From contig JBBRTW010000406.1 of NCBI GenBank assembly GCA_038244055.1, forward strand, positions 1 to 6,724: 6,724 nt of DNA, in the 5' to 3' direction. The first letter of the stretch is position 1. Every line of letters begins with the position of its first letter. The position numbers were made by a program, and so were the translations under genes. Source of the stretch: DASPKW01 sp038244055. Lineage in GTDB: Bacteria > Planctomycetota > Phycisphaerae > Tepidisphaerales > Tepidisphaeraceae. Below are positions 4,732 through 6,724 of this stretch, piece after piece. Below the pieces are notes generated by a model. It did not search any database. It worked only from the letters and a program-made list of their open reading frames with translations, and was not told where the DNA came from.

Positions 4732-6435
4732 TCAACGCTCCCGGATCAACTCCCCGAATTCCCCGAGCAACTCATACTTCTTCTGCCAGGGCGTGTACAT
4801 GAACCCCCGCACGCCGGGCAGGCCGGCCGATAGCCGCAACCATTCTTTCACATCGTTCAAGTTGTCGGCATCGTAGTAGCAGGCCACCAGCGACTGGAAC
4901 TTCTCATCGGCGAAGAAACGCAGGCTCTTCTCGCGCGGCTTGCCACCCCAGACGGCCATGCACGAATCCCCGGGCACATGCTTCCACGAGCCCGCGAAGC
5001 TGCCCTTGACCAGAAAATAATTGTCGTGGGCGTTGTGGTTGGGATCCAGCATGTCCGACCAGATGTAGACCTGGCATTGTGGAATGTATTTGCGCAGGCT
5101 CTCGACCTGCCTGGTGATGCACTGGCCCAGAAGCTCGCCCATATCCCGGCCGGCGCAGGCCCGGCAGGTGCCGCCCATGCGAATTTCATCCATGTTCAGC
5201 AGCACGCGTTTGGGGTGCAGGTGCTCGGCCAGCGCTTTGGCCTCGCGATCGAAGATCTCGTAGAGCTGCGGCTCGCCCATGCAAACCGTGACCTGGCCCT
5301 GGTGGATCACCATCGGATGATACCAGCTCACTTTGAGCCGCTGGCCGTCCTTAATCCCGCCGCCGGGCAATAGTTTCAAGGGCGGGGCGGGTCGATCGAT
5401 GTTGGCGAAGCTGAATCGTGAATCTTCCAGCGGTGAATAGTCCTTGCCTTCAGCGAACGTGGTTGCGCCCTCATCGCTGGTGACTGTCACCGGTGTGCCG
5501 GGGCGGCGCAGAACATTGAGCGGGCCGACTTCCTCGATCGTCCAGTCATCGAGCCAGAGCTTGCCCTCCCTGCCGCCCCATATGCCGGCGTAGAGATTCA
5601 CCATCTCCTCATCCATGCTGTTGAAAACCATCGTGATCTTCCGCCACTCCGCGGTCGGCGGAATCGAGAACTGACGCGGGGCCAGCTCCCGTCCCTTTCC
5701 CGCCAGGACCAGCAGATTGAAGCCACTGGTTGGGGCGAGATGGTCCGTCTTCACCCAGATGCTCAGGCGATAGCAGCGATGCGGCTGCACGCGAATCTTC
5801 TGCATCGCGCGGCCATGGCCATGGGCGTTTGCCGTGAAGTTCTCAAGTCGAAGCGAGGACTTTCCATCGTGCTTCACCTGATCGTCGGCAAAACCGATCT
5901 GCCCGGGCTGGTCCACAAACTCAAAGCCTTTGAATCGATTGCCCGCAGCTTCCTCGAAGCCGCCGTTGGCAATGGTTACGCTCTGATCAGGCACCAGCCG
6001 TGCCTCGCCCCCCGAGACGATAAACGGTGCTTCCCGCACCGGCACGCCCTCGGCCAGCATCCGATTGGCCCCGAGTGCGGGGCTGCCATAGCCGACCGAG
6101 AAAACGGCCGGGATCAACTCGATCTTGAGCCGCTCGCAGGTCTTGTTCACTTCACCGAGACGGCGGAAGTAATCGGGGGATTGCCGGCTCATCGAGTCCA
6201 TGCCGGCCGACAACACCGCGCCATTGATGCCATGCGCCGCGGCGTTTTCGAGGAGCTGATTGATCTGGGCGACATCACCGTCTTTGCCGAGGTTCCAGCC
6301 GAACACCCACACGAACCGGTCGGGGTAAGGCGCGGCGCGAAGGGTTGGAGCAACCATCGCGATGAGCGCCATGTGAAGCAACAAGGCCGTGCTGGTTTTT
6401 TTGAGATTTCCGCAGCGGTAGCGACGACATGCCAT
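4732..6435 (-). CDS. secreted GH20-like TIM-barrel protein with inserted carbohydrate-binding module
   Basis: The 567-residue product starts with a basic n-region (RRYRC..LKK) and a hydrophobic stretch, with cleavage near TLRA-AP (34/35). The barrel begins at about 37 (RFVWVFGWNLG). It is interrupted at about 152-303 by a beta-sandwich running from ANGGFEEAAGNRF to LWLDDWTIEEV, a CenC/CBM4-9-like module, and resumes from about 370. The segment VLLNMDEIRM holds D416-E417, in the place and context of the Asp-Glu pair of GH20 hexosaminidases. C424-x2-C427 follows, then YIWSDMLDP (W459, D461), W496, YYDAD and MYTPW near the C terminus. Hydrolysis of a hexosamine or related terminal sugar is plausible but inferred. 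The ATG at 6435 has GGAAGGA upstream with a 5-nt spacer. The frame is open up to 6660, but the extra 75 residues would bury the signal peptide. The gene leads a two-gene operon. Confidence 0.85.
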   Translation of the reverse strand: MACRRYRCGNLKKTSTALLLHMALIAMVAPTLRAAPYPDRFVWVFGWNLGKDGDVAQINQLLENAAAHGINGAVLSAGMDSMSRQSPDYFRRLGEVNKTCERLKIELIPAVFSVGYGSPALGANRMLAEGVPVREAPFIVSGGEARLVPDQSVTIANGGFEEAAGNRFKGFEFVDQPGQIGFADDQVKHDGKSSLRLENFTANAHGHGRAMQKIRVQPHRCYRLSIWVKTDHLAPTSGFNLLVLAGKGRELAPRQFSIPPTAEWRKITMVFNSMDEEMVNLYAGIWGGREGKLWLDDWTIEEVGPLNVLRRPGTPVTVTSDEGATTFAEGKDYSPLEDSRFSFANIDRPAPPLKLLPGGGIKDGQRLKVSWYHPMVIHQGQVTVCMGEPQLYEIFDREAKALAEHLHPKRVLLNMDEIRMGGTCRACAGRDMGELLGQCITRQVESLRKYIPQCQVYIWSDMLDPNHNAHDNYFLVKGSFAGSWKHVPGDSCMAVWGGKPREKSLRFFADEKFQSLVACYYDADNLNDVKEWLRLSAGLPGVRGFMYTPWQKKYELLGEFGELIRER

Positions 6436-6650
6436 GATCATCCTTCCGGAATGAATCGCGACATTGTCGATTCCAACCTGCGATTTGTCGACCGATGCCC
6501 CCCCAAGCCGCATTGGGCCGGTGCGTAAACAACGGGTCAACGAAAGAGCCGCCATCGAGTCCACGACAACGCCGGTGGCCTCATCGTTACTTAAACACCC
6601 GATAGCGGAGGACGTACTTCTACCGGGGTGTTTCCGCCGCCTCGGAGAGA
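6436..6650. promoter_or_regulatory. divergent control region of the glycan operon and the right-edge gene
   Basis: These 215 bp lie between two outward-facing starts and must hold both promoters. A perfect 8-bp inverted repeat AAACACCC (6593-6600) and GGGTGTTT (6626-6633) has arm centres 33 bp apart, about three helical turns. TTGTCGA occurs twice in the same direction, 21 bp apart (6464-6470 and 6485-6491). For the leftward operon a TTGACC (6540-6535) could be a -35 box, but the matching -10 (CCCAAT, 6517-6512) is poor. No regulator gene is visible nearby. Confidence 0.4.
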
Positions 6651-6724
6651 ATGCGCTCAATGACCCGATTCCTTACGCTGCTGTTCGTGCGGTTCATCTG
6701 CGTCGCTGGGCTCTGCCCATCGGC
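6651..6724 (+). CDS. 5' end of a secreted protein, cut by window edge
   Basis: About 24 codons are visible: a short basic start (MRSMTR) followed by a hydrophobic run LTLLFVRFICVAGLC, which looks like a Sec signal peptide. Two in-frame ATGs are possible. The one at 6651 has GGAG (6644-6647) only 3 nt upstream, while the one at 6660 is 12 nt from it (10 from GGAGAG); the choice does not alter the signal peptide call. A lipobox is not evident, because the residue before C in GLC is Leu. The gene is divergent from the GH20-like operon and may share its control region, which would fit another member of the same glycan locus, but the mature protein is not in the window. Confidence 0.6.
   Translation, partial: MRSMTRFLTLLFVRFICVAGLCPS

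Noticed and set aside
4733..4735. TTG start for the barrel-protein gene, overlapping the upstream stop
   Set aside because: The GGGAG site would be only 2 nt from TTG, but is 8 nt from ATG 4729, which is therefore preferred.
5740..6528. 262-codon open frame on the plus strand opposite the GH20-like gene
   Set aside because: It is the antisense of a gene with a clear signal peptide and catalytic-type motifs; no start signals or domain are visible in it.
6436..6660. 75-residue N-terminal extension of the GH20-like gene
   Set aside because: The frame is open by chance. An extension would place the signal peptide internally, whereas ATG 6435 has GGAAGGA at proper spacing directly before a typical signal peptide.
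1..6724. CRISPR array, insertion sequence, phage or defence genes
   Set aside because: No spaced repeat array, transposase-like or nuclease-like protein, or terminal inverted repeats with target duplication were seen on either strand.

Overview
The window is GC-rich chromosomal DNA in which most genes encode proteins with Sec signal peptides. It carries a polysaccharide lyase, two large secreted enzyme-like proteins with carbohydrate-binding-type domains, and no SusC/SusD pair. Together with the use of both Shine-Dalgarno and apparently leaderless starts, this fits a soil or aquatic heterotroph of the PVC group, most likely a planctomycete (Phycisphaerae-like). The taxonomic call is inference from gene style, not from a marker gene.

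Layout. Positions 1-40 may hold the 5' end of a leftward gene. Positions 41-171 are non-coding and hold an 11-bp tandem repeat, a 19-bp operator-like dyad and a strong intrinsic terminator. The terminator belongs to a leftward tRNA-Ser(CGA) gene at 172-258, whose own promoter is readable at 275-302. Between the tRNA and a small rightward cupin gene (397-738) lies a stretch with four 10-bp tandem repeats and a -10 box placed so that the cupin mRNA would be leaderless. A rightward secreted heparinase II/III-type lyase follows (871-2937). It faces, across a 124-bp convergent gap, a leftward two-gene operon (6435 to 3062): a GH20-like secreted TIM-barrel protein with an inserted carbohydrate-binding module, then a secreted barrel-like protein of no family I can name with a C-terminal carbohydrate-binding-type domain. 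A 215-bp divergent region separates this operon from the first codons of another secreted protein that runs off the right edge (6651-6724).

How the genes may work together. The lyase has the expected catalytic and metal-site residues and would cleave a uronic-acid-containing polysaccharide outside the cytoplasm or in the periplasm. The GH20-like protein would act on glycan ends or on amino-sugar-type linkages, and its operon partner probably binds and perhaps hydrolyses a related glycan. The last two are translationally coupled (2-nt gap, ribosome binding site inside the upstream gene). I infer a small glycan-breakdown locus. No transporter, regulator or sulfatase lies inside the window, so the substrate cannot be named. 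The most novel item is the unassigned protein at 3062-4729. I see no phage, CRISPR, insertion sequence or defence system.
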